52,861 nt of DNA from an uncultured Prevotellaceae bacterium (GCA_937877625.1 CALFJG010000040.1:1-52861), one strand, 5' to 3'. Positions 5,978 through 15,196 are shown, counted from the first letter of the stretch. Program-made: numbers and translations. Notes: generated by a model from the letters alone, not told the origin.

Positions 5978-8326
5978 ATGAAACACTTTACCCTACTCCT
6001 CCTCACACTTCTTTCACTCGTCGGCTCAGCACAAAGCCTTGACGTTTGGACGAGCCACCTCTCCTACCGCCATGCAAACTACTGCGAAGGCACAAACGGC
6101 CTGATCTACGGCGTGTTCAACGGCAACCTGCTCTCGTTCGACGAAGAAACAGAAGAGGTGCAACTGTTAGGAAAAAACAACGGCTTAGGCAGCAAAGGCA
6201 TTGTGAGCATCGGATATACCGCTACGCTTAAACGCCTCGTTATTCTCTACGAAGACAACACCGTAGATCTGCTCAACCCGGCCACCGATGCCATAGAACA
6301 TATGGCCTCGTTGCGAATAAGTAGTGCCGTGGGTACACCGCTCTTTATGACGGTAAACGGCAACTACGCCGCCGTGGGTACCTCGCGCGGTGTGGCATTG
6401 CTCAACCTCTCGCGCTGGGAGGTGCGGGGCTTTTATGCCGTAGCGAGCAACGTGGCAGCCACGGCCCTCGTGGGCAACAAGCTCTTTGCACAGACAGGCG
6501 ACAAGCTCTTAGCGGGCGACATAGACGACAACCTCTACGACCCCGCGCAGTGGCAAACGGTTCTGGCTACCGACGTAGCACTTATCGCACAAGCCACAAA
6601 CGGCCTCTACGTGCAGACACAAACCAACGGACTGCAATGGATGGAGCCCGACAATTTCACCACCACGGTCATCAACCCGAACTGCTATACCAAAGCACAC
6701 CATTGGGGCAACAACACCGTGTTCTTCACCTATGGCGAAGCACTCCTTTTTAACGCCTCAGCACCCACCACCATAGCCAGCGTACTCTACTACGATGGCA
6801 TGCCCGAAGACATCCTGCCCCTTTCCACCACCCGCGTCTATCTCTGCCAAGACACCGGCGGAATGGCGGCCTTCACGCGCGGCACAACGGGACGTGTGCA
6901 AACCGCAGGAGCCACCATCGGCGGCTACGGCGCACAGACCGACCGCACGGGCTTCCTCCGCTTTGTCGGCGGCACAAACCGGATGCTCGCCAGCGGCGGC
7001 TCGTTCAACTACTACGAGAGCGAGTTCTTTGACCCGAACGCAGGCTACCTGGAAAACGGAAACTGGACATTCCTCGAGAGCGAAACCATCTCACAAACCA
7101 CAGGCACACCCTATCGCAGCATCACCTCTATGGCACAAGACCCCGCCGATGCTAACCACCACTTCGTGGCCACAGGCGACTACGGACTCTTTGAGTTCCA
7201 TAACGGCACGTTGACAAAACACCACAGCGTGGACAACAGTCCACTCACTGCCTTCTGGAACAATTCGAAGAACTACGTGCGTGTGGATGGACTTTGCTAC
7301 GATGCCGCCGGCAATCTGTGGATGAGCAACGAACAGGTGGACACCGTGCTTCGCGTACTACGCCCCGACGGTTCCTGGCGTGGCATCTACGTGGCCGACA
7401 TCGCCGGCTGCCGACATATAGAACACATCTTCTTTGATGCCGACGGCACACTCTGGGCCACGCAGCGCGACTGGATAGGCAATATGCGCGGCGGCGTGCT
7501 GCGCCTAAAGCCTGGCGACCTCAACACTCCCGATAGCCATTCCTACACGTTTCAGTATGGCGGAGTGAACCAAGACGCCGTACAGGTGGACTTCAGCCAA
7601 GGGGTTTACAGTATAGTACAAGATAAACAGGGACACATTTGGATAGGCACCTACAACGGCCCATACGTCATTGAAAACCCCGAAGACTTTGACACCACAC
7701 CGCTGAGCGTTACACAGATAAGCATCCCGCGCAACGACGGCACGGACGAGTGCGACTTCTTACTTGATGGCATAGGCGTTACAGCACTCACCATAGACAA
7801 CGACGGACGTATATGGCTCGGCACCGAGGGCTACGGGCTCTATCTGGTGTCGGAAGACGGGACAGAAGTACTCGGCGGATGGACAGCAGCCGACTCCCCG
7901 CTGCCCTCCGACAATATCCTCTCCTTGGCAGTAAGCCCCACCGACGGCGAGGTGTATATCGGCACTGACGCAGGGCTCGTCTCGCTAAGCGACGGACAAT
8001 CAAAACTTCCCACCCACACCACCGACATCAACCCCATCTTCGTAACGCCCGACGGAAAGACCTATCGCGTAAACGCCTTCCCCAACCCCGTAAAACCCAA
8101 AGACGGACAGCACGTCACCATAAACGGGTTGCCACCCACCGCAACAGTCCATGTGACGAACAGTGCCGGCTATATCGTAGCCTCAGGACAAGAGAGCGGT
8201 GGCCAATTCCGATGGGAGTGTACCGATGACGCTGGGAAATCCGTCGGCGCAGGCATCTACTATGTACGTATCTCCACCGCCAACACCCCCGAACGCATCA
8301 CCGCCCGGGTAGCCGTGGTGAAATAG
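5978..8326 (+). CDS. porZ: PorZ-like type IX secretion beta-propeller protein, copy 2
   Basis: A 782-aa paralogue of the preceding gene with the same layout: signal peptide 1-19, propeller blades, and a sorting domain from about residue 693 ('NAFPNPVKPKDG') to the end. Long blocks are shared with copy 1, including 'GYGAQTDRTGF', 'HHFVATGDYGLFEF', 'NLWMSNEQVDTVLRVL' and 'LWATQRDWIGNMRGGVL'. The remainder differs at many sites, so by eye the pair seems well diverged and is not a recent duplication. Both copies are full length with intact ends. Which is the functional PorZ, or whether they split the role, cannot be told here. The long downstream gap holds the first 21-bp-periodic array. Confidence 0.78.
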   Translation: MKHFTLLLLTLLSLVGSAQSLDVWTSHLSYRHANYCEGTNGLIYGVFNGNLLSFDEETEEVQLLGKNNGLGSKGIVSIGYTATLKRLVILYEDNTVDLLNPATDAIEHMASLRISSAVGTPLFMTVNGNYAAVGTSRGVALLNLSRWEVRGFYAVASNVAATALVGNKLFAQTGDKLLAGDIDDNLYDPAQWQTVLATDVALIAQATNGLYVQTQTNGLQWMEPDNFTTTVINPNCYTKAHHWGNNTVFFTYGEALLFNASAPTTIASVLYYDGMPEDILPLSTTRVYLCQDTGGMAAFTRGTTGRVQTAGATIGGYGAQTDRTGFLRFVGGTNRMLASGGSFNYYESEFFDPNAGYLENGNWTFLESETISQTTGTPYRSITSMAQDPADANHHFVATGDYGLFEFHNGTLTKHHSVDNSPLTAFWNNSKNYVRVDGLCYDAAGNLWMSNEQVDTVLRVLRPDGSWRGIYVADIAGCRHIEHIFFDADGTLWATQRDWIGNMRGGVLRLKPGDLNTPDSHSYTFQYGGVNQDAVQVDFSQGVYSIVQDKQGHIWIGTYNGPYVIENPEDFDTTPLSVTQISIPRNDGTDECDFLLDGIGVTALTIDNDGRIWLGTEGYGLYLVSEDGTEVLGGWTAADSPLPSDNILSLAVSPTDGEVYIGTDAGLVSLSDGQSKLPTHTTDINPIFVTPDGKTYRVNAFPNPVKPKDGQHVTINGLPPTATVHVTNSAGYIVASGQESGGQFRWECTDDAGKSVGAGIYYVRISTANTPERITARVAVVK

Positions 8327-8401
8327 CGTCCCCGCCGCGACCTCAACAAAAACCCGTACCCGTACATTTCAGCCGCCTGGCACGAAACATTTTACAAGGT
8401 C

Positions 8402-8716
8402 GGATGAAGAATTAAAATTGTGACTATATTTATATAAATATAGGCTATGTTTGTGAAAATATAGCTTTTGTTTATGAAAATATAGTCACACTTTGAATTC
8501 TTTAAGGCGCAAAGAAAAAAAACAGTCCCTCACAGAAAAAAAACAGCCCCTTACAGCATTATGTTTCGGGCTACGGCTCACTGATAGCAAGCACCGGTTG
8601 AAAAGCAGTAGGCCACGAATATAAACCTATCCCGCAATATGACCCCTTTGAGGCAAAGAAGCATAAAACTATCCCGCATATTTGACCTATACGGCGCAAA
8701 AAACAAAAAAAAAACA
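8402..8716. repeat. 21-bp-periodic array I (about 15 units)
   Basis: From 8402 the sequence can be cut into 21-bp units that echo one another. AAATATAG recurs at 8436, 8457 and 8478, and the first copy is preceded by CTATATTT to make a palindrome. Two units starting at 8514 and 8535 (GAAAAAAAACAG then a C/T-rich end) differ at only two positions. CTATCCCGCA recurs at 8627 and 8669, exactly 42 bp apart. Units at 8549-8611 are weak. The segment 8420-8489 aligns without gaps to 28683-28752 at about 55 of 70 positions. The array ends about 40 bp before the promoter of the TPR gene. No coding frame is supported. Confidence 0.7.
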
Positions 8717-8758
8717 ACTTAAAACACGGCGACAACGTGCTTTTTTAATGGAAAACAC

Positions 8759-8766
8759 TAACTTTG
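8759..8766 (+). promoter_or_regulatory. -7 box of the TPR-protein gene
   Basis: TAACTTTG matches TAnnTTTG. A T-run (8741-8746) lies near the -33 position, but no clear TTTG is seen. The implied leader is about 100 nt. Confidence 0.5.
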
Positions 8767-8872
8767 CGAGGCAAATTTAAGCGGCAAAGCGTTAAACGTT
8801 GAGAAACACAAGCCGTCATACCATCAACTACCCTTTGAAAACAAACAACAAAACGAAATTAAAGCAAGAGTT

Positions 8873-10429
8873 ATGAAGAAATTTCTCCTCTACAGCTTCG
8901 CGCTACTCCTCACGCTCTGTATGAACGTAGGCAAGATGGCCGCACAAGAATTGGAACTGCCCGTACAGATTCCTGAAATCAGTGCCAAAGTGCTTGAAGC
9001 GGCACAGCCCGCCATAGGCAAAATGATTACCGACCCCGACAAAGCCACCAAAGCCATTGACAAAGCTATTAAAGCCACCAAGAACGACAAAGGCCAAATG
9101 ATGGCTTTAGCAAGTTGGTTGATGAACCAGGAAGATGGCATCCAAGGTGCACGCTACGTGATAGAAAAGCTCTATGCACAAAACCCTAACGATGTGGATG
9201 TGTTGCTGCTCGCCGGCGATATCTACGGCACGATGGGACAATGGGGACGCGCCGGACAGAAATACGACCAGGTACTCGGCGTAGATCCCAACAATGTATA
9301 TGCACTCGTACAAGGCGCACGTATCTATAAGAACCACAACGCCGATGCCTCGCTCGGCCTCTGGGAAAAGGTTCTCGCACTTGATCCCCCTGCCAAGCAA
9401 GAGATACAGCTACTCGCCCACCGCAATATGGGTGACATCCTCTACGATAAGAACTATATGGATGAAGCACTGGAGAACTACGGCAAATACTTTGACGGCA
9501 CGGCACATACAAAAGAGGCACTTAACGCCCCCGCGATGGAACGCTACCTAATAGGCCTCTTCTTCAGCGAAGGCAAAGAAAGCCGACTGGCAGAAGTAGG
9601 CGCGGAACTCTACAAAGCCGATCCCTCAAACATCGTTTACAACCGTTTTGCCTTTATCGGTGCAATGCTCACCTACGACAGCGTTCCCGCCACACTGGAA
9701 CGTATCAAAGGTTACGCACGCTATATCACCGATGGCACAACACCCGACTCCTCGCTAATCTATCAAGACTACATCTATGCCTATCAGATGGCTATGGCCG
9801 ACAAGGACTATAACCACGCCGTCGAATATCTTATCAGTGCTGTGAACAAAGACCCCGAGCAAGTGGACTTCCTGAAACACGGTGCTTTTAGCCTTAGCGA
9901 AGCCGGCCAGTTGGCACTTTCCGCTGAGCTCTATTTAGCCTATTGCAAACAGATAGGTAAGAAAGCCACCGACGATGACTACCTGCAAGTACTGGTGTTC
10001 TACCGCCAAGGCATAACCGCCTGCGAAGATGCCGAGGCACAACTCAACCTGAAAAACAAGGCTTTTGAAACAATCGACCAGTATCAGGCCGAGAACCTTG
10101 TATCTGCCAACAACAAATACCAAGTACTCTTGGAAAAGGCTCGTATCCTTAATGTGCTGAAAGAACGCGACGGCAATGAAGTGGCCAACGCCTACGAAGA
10201 AGCACTCAAAGCCTGCAAAAACGAAGATGCGGCTGGCATGAACGTTTACGATGCCTACTACGTGCTGATGAACTACCACGCCTCAAAGGTGGCTAACGTA
10301 CAAACCGATGAAGAGTTCCACGAGGTGCTCAGTGTTGTTCGCACATACTGCAGCAAAGCCCTCGCTCTCGACCCCACCAACGAGGCAGTACTCGAAATGG
10401 ACGACCTGCTCTATCAGAACGGACATTGA
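8873..10429 (+). CDS. Exported tetratricopeptide-repeat protein
   Basis: This 518-aa protein begins with a signal peptide (residues 1-25, ending 'GKMAAQ'), followed by an all-helical body. TPR-type segments are clearest at about 85-165, for example 'AGDIYGTMGQWGRAGQKYDQVLGVDP', and again near 300-350 and 440-518. No enzymatic motif or C-terminal sorting domain is visible. It is therefore probably periplasmic, or tethered through partners, serving as a protein-interaction scaffold. It has its own promoter and a 200-bp gap before the next gene. Exported TPR proteins of this type are common in Bacteroidales; the partner is unknown. The ATG at 8873 is right because the signal peptide follows directly. 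Confidence 0.82.
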   Translation: MKKFLLYSFALLLTLCMNVGKMAAQELELPVQIPEISAKVLEAAQPAIGKMITDPDKATKAIDKAIKATKNDKGQMMALASWLMNQEDGIQGARYVIEKLYAQNPNDVDVLLLAGDIYGTMGQWGRAGQKYDQVLGVDPNNVYALVQGARIYKNHNADASLGLWEKVLALDPPAKQEIQLLAHRNMGDILYDKNYMDEALENYGKYFDGTAHTKEALNAPAMERYLIGLFFSEGKESRLAEVGAELYKADPSNIVYNRFAFIGAMLTYDSVPATLERIKGYARYITDGTTPDSSLIYQDYIYAYQMAMADKDYNHAVEYLISAVNKDPEQVDFLKHGAFSLSEAGQLALSAELYLAYCKQIGKKATDDDYLQVLVFYRQGITACEDAEAQLNLKNKAFETIDQYQAENLVSANNKYQVLLEKARILNVLKERDGNEVANAYEEALKACKNEDAAGMNVYDAYYVLMNYHASKVANVQTDEEFHEVLSVVRTYCSKALALDPTNEAVLEMDDLLYQNGH

Positions 10430-10500
10430 TAAGGCGGACGCTGTCAATTAACGTCGAAATACTCGCAAGCTCGTTTTGCGCATCATTGACTTCAACCCCG

Positions 10501-10526
10501 CCCCTGAAGCGTAGCGGGCTACGGCT
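10501..10526 (-). repeat. 26-bp dispersed repeat, copy 1
   Basis: The reverse complement, beginning AGCCGTAGC and continuing through GCTACGCTTCAG to a G-run, matches 46847-46875 apart from a few inserted or changed bases. It lies in the 200-bp gap between the TPR and glycosidase genes, where no promoter or terminator is otherwise obvious. Confidence 0.5.
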
Positions 10527-10629
10527 AAAGAGGTTGAAGGCTAAGAGAACAAAGAGAGACGAAAGCAAACAAAGAACATCATAGAAAATCCAGCTATTAT
10601 CCCCTCCAGCAAACTAATCCTTAATTGAT

Positions 10630-12204
10630 ATGAAACTAAAAACAATTCTTTCGCTCCTGCTCGCCTTATTTATAGGTAGCGTATCGGCTCAACAGGCCAC
10701 ATCTCCCAACACCACGTGGCACTGGAAAAAAGGAACCATCGTGGTAGATACCCCGAAACGCCCTGCCGGGCAGAAGTCGGTAATAGGCCTCACAGCTCCC
10801 GCCCTGCCTATAGTACGCGTAGCCTTTGTCGGTCTGGGTATGCGCGGCCCCGGTGCCGTAGAGCGCTTCAGCCTTATCCCCGGCGTGCAGATCGTGGCCC
10901 TGTGCGACTACGAAGAAGCACGCGCTGAGCGTTGCCAAGAATATCTGCGCAAGCAAGGCCTGCCCCCCGCCGACATCTACAGCGGCGAAAAAGGCTACGA
11001 ACAAGTATGTAAGCGCCAAGACGTTGACCTGGTGTACATAGCCACCGACTGGGACCACCACTTCCCCGTAGCAAAGTGCGCCTTGCAGAACGGTAAGCAC
11101 ACAGCAGTAGAAGTGCCTTCAGCGATGAACCTGGAACAATGCTGGGAACTCATCAACCTCAGCGAGAAGACACGCCGCCACTGTATGATCCTTGAGAACT
11201 GCTGCTACGACTGGTTTGAGCTCCGCACACTCAATATGGCACAAGCAGGCGTGTTTGGCGAAATTCTCCATGCCAAAGGAGCTTACATCCATAACCTTGA
11301 CCCCTTCTGGGACTACTATTGGAAGAACCCCGACGGTAGCGACCCCGACAAACTCGGATGGCGTATGGTATATAACCGCGACAACCGTGGAGATGTGTAT
11401 GCCACACACGGCCTTGGCCCCGTGGCACAAGCCTTAGACATTCACCGCGGCGACCGCATCACCACACTCGTGGCAATGGATACGAAAGCCTCGCACGGCC
11501 CAGAGTATATAGAGAACCGCACCGGACGTCCCTGCACCAATTTCCGAAACGGCGACCACACCACCACCCTAATGCGCACACAGAACGGCAAGGTGATTGA
11601 AATTCAGCACAACGTGATGAACCCACAGCCCTACAACCGCCTCTACCAACTGGTGGGCACACGTGGTTTTGCCGACAAGTATCCTCTCCGCGAAAACGGC
11701 GATGGACGTGGCTACGCACTCGATGCCGCACAGATGTCGGCCAGCGGAGTAACGCCACAGGTGGACAACCTCAACAGCCACGACTATATGCCATACTCCG
11801 AGCAGCAAGCCCTCACAGAGAAGTACGAAAGCCCTATTATCACTAAGTATGGCGAAATAGGACGCCGCCTCGGACACGGCGGTATGGACTTTATGATGGA
11901 CAGCCGCCTCGTTTACTGCCTACAAAATGGTCTGCCGCTTGATATGGACGTTTATGACCTGGCAGAATGGTGCTGCTTAGCCGAGCTCGGCACGCTCTCT
12001 ATGGACAACAACTGCGCCAGCGTGGCTTTCCCCGACTTTACACGCGGCGAGTGGAACACAGTGAAAGGCTATCGCCACGCCTACGCCTCACCAGAAACCG
12101 AGGCACGCACAGAAGCCGTAGCCCGTCAGTTCACACAGCAACTAAAAGAAAACTGCTCCAAGAACAACCTCTGGGAGAAGTACGACGCACAACACCGCAA
12201 ATAA
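10630..12204 (+). CDS. Gfo/Idh/MocA-type glycosidase, GH109 family (alpha-N-acetylgalactosaminidase-like)
   Basis: The 524-aa protein has a signal peptide (1-20) and an NAD-binding Rossmann segment 'VRVAFVGLGMRGPGAVERF' at about 62-80. The oxidoreductase-like C-terminal domain follows. The 'AYIHNLDPFWDYYW' region near 217 and 'MVYNRDNRGDVYATHGLGP' near 243 are characteristic of GH109. GH109 enzymes remove terminal alpha-linked GalNAc through an NAD-assisted elimination/addition and are common in mucin-foraging Bacteroidales. Export signal and family together suggest a periplasmic or surface role on host glycans. No susC/susD pair is nearby, so it is not in a visible utilisation locus. A bidirectional terminator follows. 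Confidence 0.85.
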   Translation: MKLKTILSLLLALFIGSVSAQQATSPNTTWHWKKGTIVVDTPKRPAGQKSVIGLTAPALPIVRVAFVGLGMRGPGAVERFSLIPGVQIVALCDYEEARAERCQEYLRKQGLPPADIYSGEKGYEQVCKRQDVDLVYIATDWDHHFPVAKCALQNGKHTAVEVPSAMNLEQCWELINLSEKTRRHCMILENCCYDWFELRTLNMAQAGVFGEILHAKGAYIHNLDPFWDYYWKNPDGSDPDKLGWRMVYNRDNRGDVYATHGLGPVAQALDIHRGDRITTLVAMDTKASHGPEYIENRTGRPCTNFRNGDHTTTLMRTQNGKVIEIQHNVMNPQPYNRLYQLVGTRGFADKYPLRENGDGRGYALDAAQMSASGVTPQVDNLNSHDYMPYSEQQALTEKYESPIITKYGEIGRRLGHGGMDFMMDSRLVYCLQNGLPLDMDVYDLAEWCCLAELGTLSMDNNCASVAFPDFTRGEWNTVKGYRHAYASPETEARTEAVARQFTQQLKENCSKNNLWEKYDAQHRK

Positions 12205-12225
12205 TCGCGCGCAGACACAATCATA

Positions 12226-12266
12226 CAATAGCCCCGCAACCACTTGAAGTAGTTGCGGGGCTATTG
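12226..12266. terminator. Bidirectional terminator
   Basis: A perfect 15-bp stem (12226-12240 with 12252-12266) has an 11-nt loop that can pair further. It lies between the ends of the convergent glycosidase (+) and glycosyltransferase (-) genes. The GC core is strong, with AT-rich stem ends. Confidence 0.85.
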
Positions 12267-12299
12267 TTGTGAGCCGTTTTCTCTACAAACCTTGGAAAT

Positions 12300-13289
12300 C
12301 TAATTATAAAAAGTATCCTTAAACGCTTCAAAATCTCCGCTATGCAGCACATAGCGTTGAAAGGCAGCGCGAAGGAAGCCTGTGCCGTAGCCTATGAGTT
12401 GTACAAAAGAGGCGCAAATAGATAGGAGGCCTACCCAGGGTGAACGCTCTTTGAAAGACGCATCTACGAAAACAATAAGGGCATAAGCCAAAAGCAACAG
12501 TCCTACGCAAGGAAAAAAGAGAGAGAAAATGAGCAATGCCACACAGCCAAGCGTAAAGACGGCAGGCAGGAAGTGGACAAGTTTGAGTGTACTAGGGTGG
12601 CGCACCGTGAGGTGAATACGCGCAATGCCGCTGTTATGCACCTGCTTAAAAAACTTTCGGAAATCAGTACGCCGTTTGTGCCACACCCACGCATGCGGAA
12701 AGAGTCGGCAACGATAACCCGCCTCAAAGATACGTGTGCTAAGATCTATGTCCTCGCCGAAGCGCATAGAGCTGAAGCCGCCGAGTGATTGATACACCGA
12801 ACGTCGGATACCCATATTGAACGAGCGTGGATAGAACTTATCCAACTTCTTCTTTCCACCGCGAATACCGCCGGTGGTAAAAAACGAAGTCATTGCGTAG
12901 TTAATGGCTTTTTGCACAGGGGTAAACGAGGGATGCGCGCGGTCGGGCCCGCCAAAGGCATCGCAGTCGTCAGATGCGAGTTCCTCGTCAATGGCCTGAA
13001 GATAGTTATTGGGAAGCACCACGTCGCTATCCAAAATAATCAGCCAGTCGCCTGCGGCACGCTCCGCTCCGTAGTTTCGCGCCGGACCCGGGCCACCGTT
13101 TTCTTTCTCAAAATAGCGCACGGGAAGTAGAGACGTATAGTCCTCACATATCTTACGACACGTCACCTGACTACCATCCTCTACCACCACCACCTCGAAG
13201 TCCGTACGATTTTGAAGTGTAAGACTCTTAAGGAGTTCGCTCACCTCATCGGGGCGATTGAAAACGGGAACAATAATGCTGTATTTCAT
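12300..13289 (-). CDS. Membrane-associated family 2 glycosyltransferase
   Basis: The 329-aa protein opens with the GT-A nucleotide-sugar fold ('SIIVPVFNRPDEV' at 4-16). The metal-binding D-x-D is Asp87-Ser-Asp89, and an 'FGEDIDLSTRIFEAGYRCR' acceptor-side motif lies near 177. Hydrophobic helices at roughly 243-270 and 284-306 anchor it in the inner membrane. It is the last gene of a minus-strand run psd-pssA-DUF4834-GT2, starting 13 bp after the DUF4834 stop. The link to phospholipid genes suggests action on a lipid-linked or envelope sugar; donor and acceptor cannot be read from sequence. The length is normal and the motifs are intact. Confidence 0.85.
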   Translation of the reverse strand: MKYSIIVPVFNRPDEVSELLKSLTLQNRTDFEVVVVEDGSQVTCRKICEDYTSLLPVRYFEKENGGPGPARNYGAERAAGDWLIILDSDVVLPNNYLQAIDEELASDDCDAFGGPDRAHPSFTPVQKAINYAMTSFFTTGGIRGGKKKLDKFYPRSFNMGIRRSVYQSLGGFSSMRFGEDIDLSTRIFEAGYRCRLFPHAWVWHKRRTDFRKFFKQVHNSGIARIHLTVRHPSTLKLVHFLPAVFTLGCVALLIFSLFFPCVGLLLLAYALIVFVDASFKERSPWVGLLSICASFVQLIGYGTGFLRAAFQRYVLHSGDFEAFKDTFYN

Positions 13290-13302
13290 TTCAGGGAGGG
13301 CT

Positions 13303-13542
13303 CTATTCGTCTTTTATGTCTTCAAAATCCACGTACTGGCGGCCTGTCTGCTCGAAAAGAGCATCAGACCGCGGTTTCTCGTCATTTGACGGCTTAGCCT
13401 GCTCTTGGCTTCTACGCCCTTGACGTTTTATCGGTCGTACTCCTAAAAGGTGTAAGAAGAAAGCAACAATCTGTTGTGAGACTGCAAAAACAAAGAAAAA
13501 TAGAGCCAGGACAAAGCCGAGCAGACAACCGAGGAACTTCAT
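13303..13542 (-). CDS. Small membrane protein, DUF4834-like
   Basis: The 79-aa protein has one long N-terminal hydrophobic stretch (about residues 4-35) followed by a basic, then acidic, cytoplasmic tail ending 'YVDFEDIKDE'. This matches the small Bacteroidota family DUF4834, whose function is unknown. It lies between pssA (28 bp upstream) and the glycosyltransferase gene (13 bp downstream), so it is part of the same transcript. The family name rests on its general shape and position. Confidence 0.7.
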   Translation of the reverse strand: MKFLGCLLGFVLALFFFVFAVSQQIVAFFLHLLGVRPIKRQGRRSQEQAKPSNDEKPRSDALFEQTGRQYVDFEDIKDE

Positions 13543-13570
13543 CTTGTTAGAACTATCTTCGTTGCATTAA

Positions 13571-14266
13571 CTAAACCACTCTTTTAGCAACCACCGATGT
13601 GAGTACATACAAAGGAATGATAAGTGCCAGCCCTGTAAGGCCTAAACACAAGAGCAGCACGGCACTTACTGCAATAAATCCATAGCGCAAGCCATTGCCC
13701 CGCCAACGAAAATGCTTGAATTTAAGCGCAAACATCGGTATCTCGCTCACCAACAGCGCACTCATCACGCCGACAGCGAGAAGCACCACCCACACGGCCC
13801 ACGAAGACGTTGCGAACCATGTTTTCGCCCCGACTGCCAAGGCCGCCCAAAACAACGCATTGGCTGGTGTAGGCAAGCCAAGGAAGCCCGTGGTTTGACG
13901 TTCGTCTAAGTTGAACTTAGCCAAACGCAACGCCGACATCGCAGCCATAATAAAAGCGGTGTAAGGCAAAACGGTAAGTAAGAAAGACGGCATTTCGGGT
14001 TTTACGCCATCGGCTATAAGAGAGAAACAAATAGCGGCGGGAGCTAAGCCAAAAGTGATATCGTCGGCCAAGGAGTCTAACTCCTTGCCCACTGGCGATG
14101 AAACGCCTAACAGACGCGCTGCGAAACCATCAAAAAAGTCGAATAGCGCACCGCCACAAATCCAGAGTAATGCAGCCTCATATTCAGCCTCGAAGCCTCG
14201 TAATGTAGCTACACAACCACAAAACAGATTGCAAAGTGTAATAGTATTGGGAATATGCCGACGCAT
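13571..14266 (-). CDS. pssA: CDP-diacylglycerol-serine O-phosphatidyltransferase
   Basis: The 231-aa integral membrane enzyme carries the complete CDP-alcohol phosphatidyltransferase motif: Asp46-Gly47, Ala50-Arg51, Gly60, Asp64 and Asp68, with canonical spacing. It transfers a phosphatidyl group from CDP-diacylglycerol to L-serine, giving phosphatidylserine. It lies 59 bp downstream of psd, which decarboxylates that product to phosphatidylethanolamine. Several further membrane helices follow the motif. The size is typical of the Bacteroidota type II enzyme. Confidence 0.93.
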   Translation of the reverse strand: MRRHIPNTITLCNLFCGCVATLRGFEAEYEAALLWICGGALFDFFDGFAARLLGVSSPVGKELDSLADDITFGLAPAAICFSLIADGVKPEMPSFLLTVLPYTAFIMAAMSALRLAKFNLDERQTTGFLGLPTPANALFWAALAVGAKTWFATSSWAVWVVLLAVGVMSALLVSEIPMFALKFKHFRWRGNGLRYGFIAVSAVLLLCLGLTGLALIIPLYVLTSVVAKRVV

Positions 14267-14325
14267 AGTAGGACGCTATTAGTGTGGAAAAGAACTACAA
14301 GGTTTATTCTATCAGAAAGACAGCA

Positions 14326-15030
14326 TCACTCAACGTTCGCAAGATTGGCTATTACCGTCTGGTTGCCTATGGTATGGTCGCCCACCTGGATAAGCGGTTT
14401 AGCCGAAAGAGGAAGAAACACGTCCACGCGGCTACCAAACTTTATAAAGCCCAAGTGTTCGTCGATATAGCACATATCTCCCTCGCGCGGATAAGTAACA
14501 ATGCGGCGTGCTACAGCACCTGCCACTTGGCGCACCAACACACGCTCACCGTTTTCGCAGGCAATAAGCGTGTCGGCGTGCTCGTTTTCTATACTTGCTT
14601 TGGGAAGCCATGCTTTGTGGAAATTACCGTGATGGTGGCTGACGCTAATCACCTGTCCCCCCACGGGAAACCAGTTGGCGTGGACATTGAGAGGCGACAT
14701 AAAAACAGAAATCATCAAGCGCTTGTCGTGAAAATACTCCTGCTCGTCCACCTCTTCGCATACCACTATCTTGCCATCGGCAGGAGCGACCACTACGCCC
14801 TCTGTTTCATCCTCAAAAACTCGTATAGGACAACGGAAGAAATTGACCACTACGCCGTACACACAAATACTGGCAGCCAGCACTCCCCAACTGAGCCAAA
14901 TCCACGCACTACCCACCGTAAGCAGGTAAAGTCCTGCATTAAAAATCAATAGGGCTAAACCACCCCAAAGCATTGTGGCAGTGCCTTCCTGATGGAGGCG
15001 TATCTTCTTAAAACGTTTTGTTCTTGTCAT
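14326..15030 (-). CDS. psd: Phosphatidylserine decarboxylase proenzyme
   Basis: This small-type Psd makes phosphatidylethanolamine from phosphatidylserine at the inner membrane. Two hydrophobic segments near the N-terminus are followed by the catalytic domain, with 'VVAPADGKIV', 'FMSPLNVHANWFPVGG' and the self-cleavage site Gly-Ser in 'FIKFGSRVDVFLP'. The Ser becomes the pyruvoyl group. The frame stays open to an ATG at 15069, but I prefer the internal ATG at 15030 (234 aa). It gives the usual 'MTRTKRFKKIRLHQEGT' opening, and a -7 box at 15081-15088 leaves a normal leader of about 40 nt. A second TAATTTTG lies at 15039-15046, inside the would-be extension. Confidence 0.93.
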   Translation of the reverse strand: MTRTKRFKKIRLHQEGTATMLWGGLALLIFNAGLYLLTVGSAWIWLSWGVLAASICVYGVVVNFFRCPIRVFEDETEGVVVAPADGKIVVCEEVDEQEYFHDKRLMISVFMSPLNVHANWFPVGGQVISVSHHHGNFHKAWLPKASIENEHADTLIACENGERVLVRQVAGAVARRIVTYPREGDMCYIDEHLGFIKFGSRVDVFLPLSAKPLIQVGDHTIGNQTVIANLANVE

Positions 15031-15080
15031 AATCGCCGCAAAATTAACGAATTGCACGCGCCAAGACAAGAAAATACGTG

Positions 15081-15088
15081 CAAAGTTA
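15081..15088 (-). promoter_or_regulatory. -7 box of the psd-pssA-DUF4834-GT2 operon
   Basis: TAACTTTG on the minus strand, followed by GC, places transcription start near 15074, about 44 nt before the preferred psd start. A second match (TAATTTTG, 15039-15046) would give an almost leaderless transcript. No clear -33 box was found for the first. Confidence 0.5.
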
Positions 15089-15137
15089 TTCGCAAAGGGT
15101 AAATGCTAATCGGCAGCAGACAGGAAAAAGCGATACT

Positions 15138-15179
15138 CTCGGAATACTCGGCGTTAGCTAATAAACCGAGTATTCCGAG
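15138..15179 (-). terminator. Terminator of clpC
   Basis: A perfect 14-bp stem (15138-15151 with 15166-15179) with a 14-nt loop begins 18 bp past the clpC stop. On the minus strand, a T-run follows within 10 nt of the hairpin. Confidence 0.8.
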
Positions 15180-15196
15180 TGTTTCGGTATTCACCT

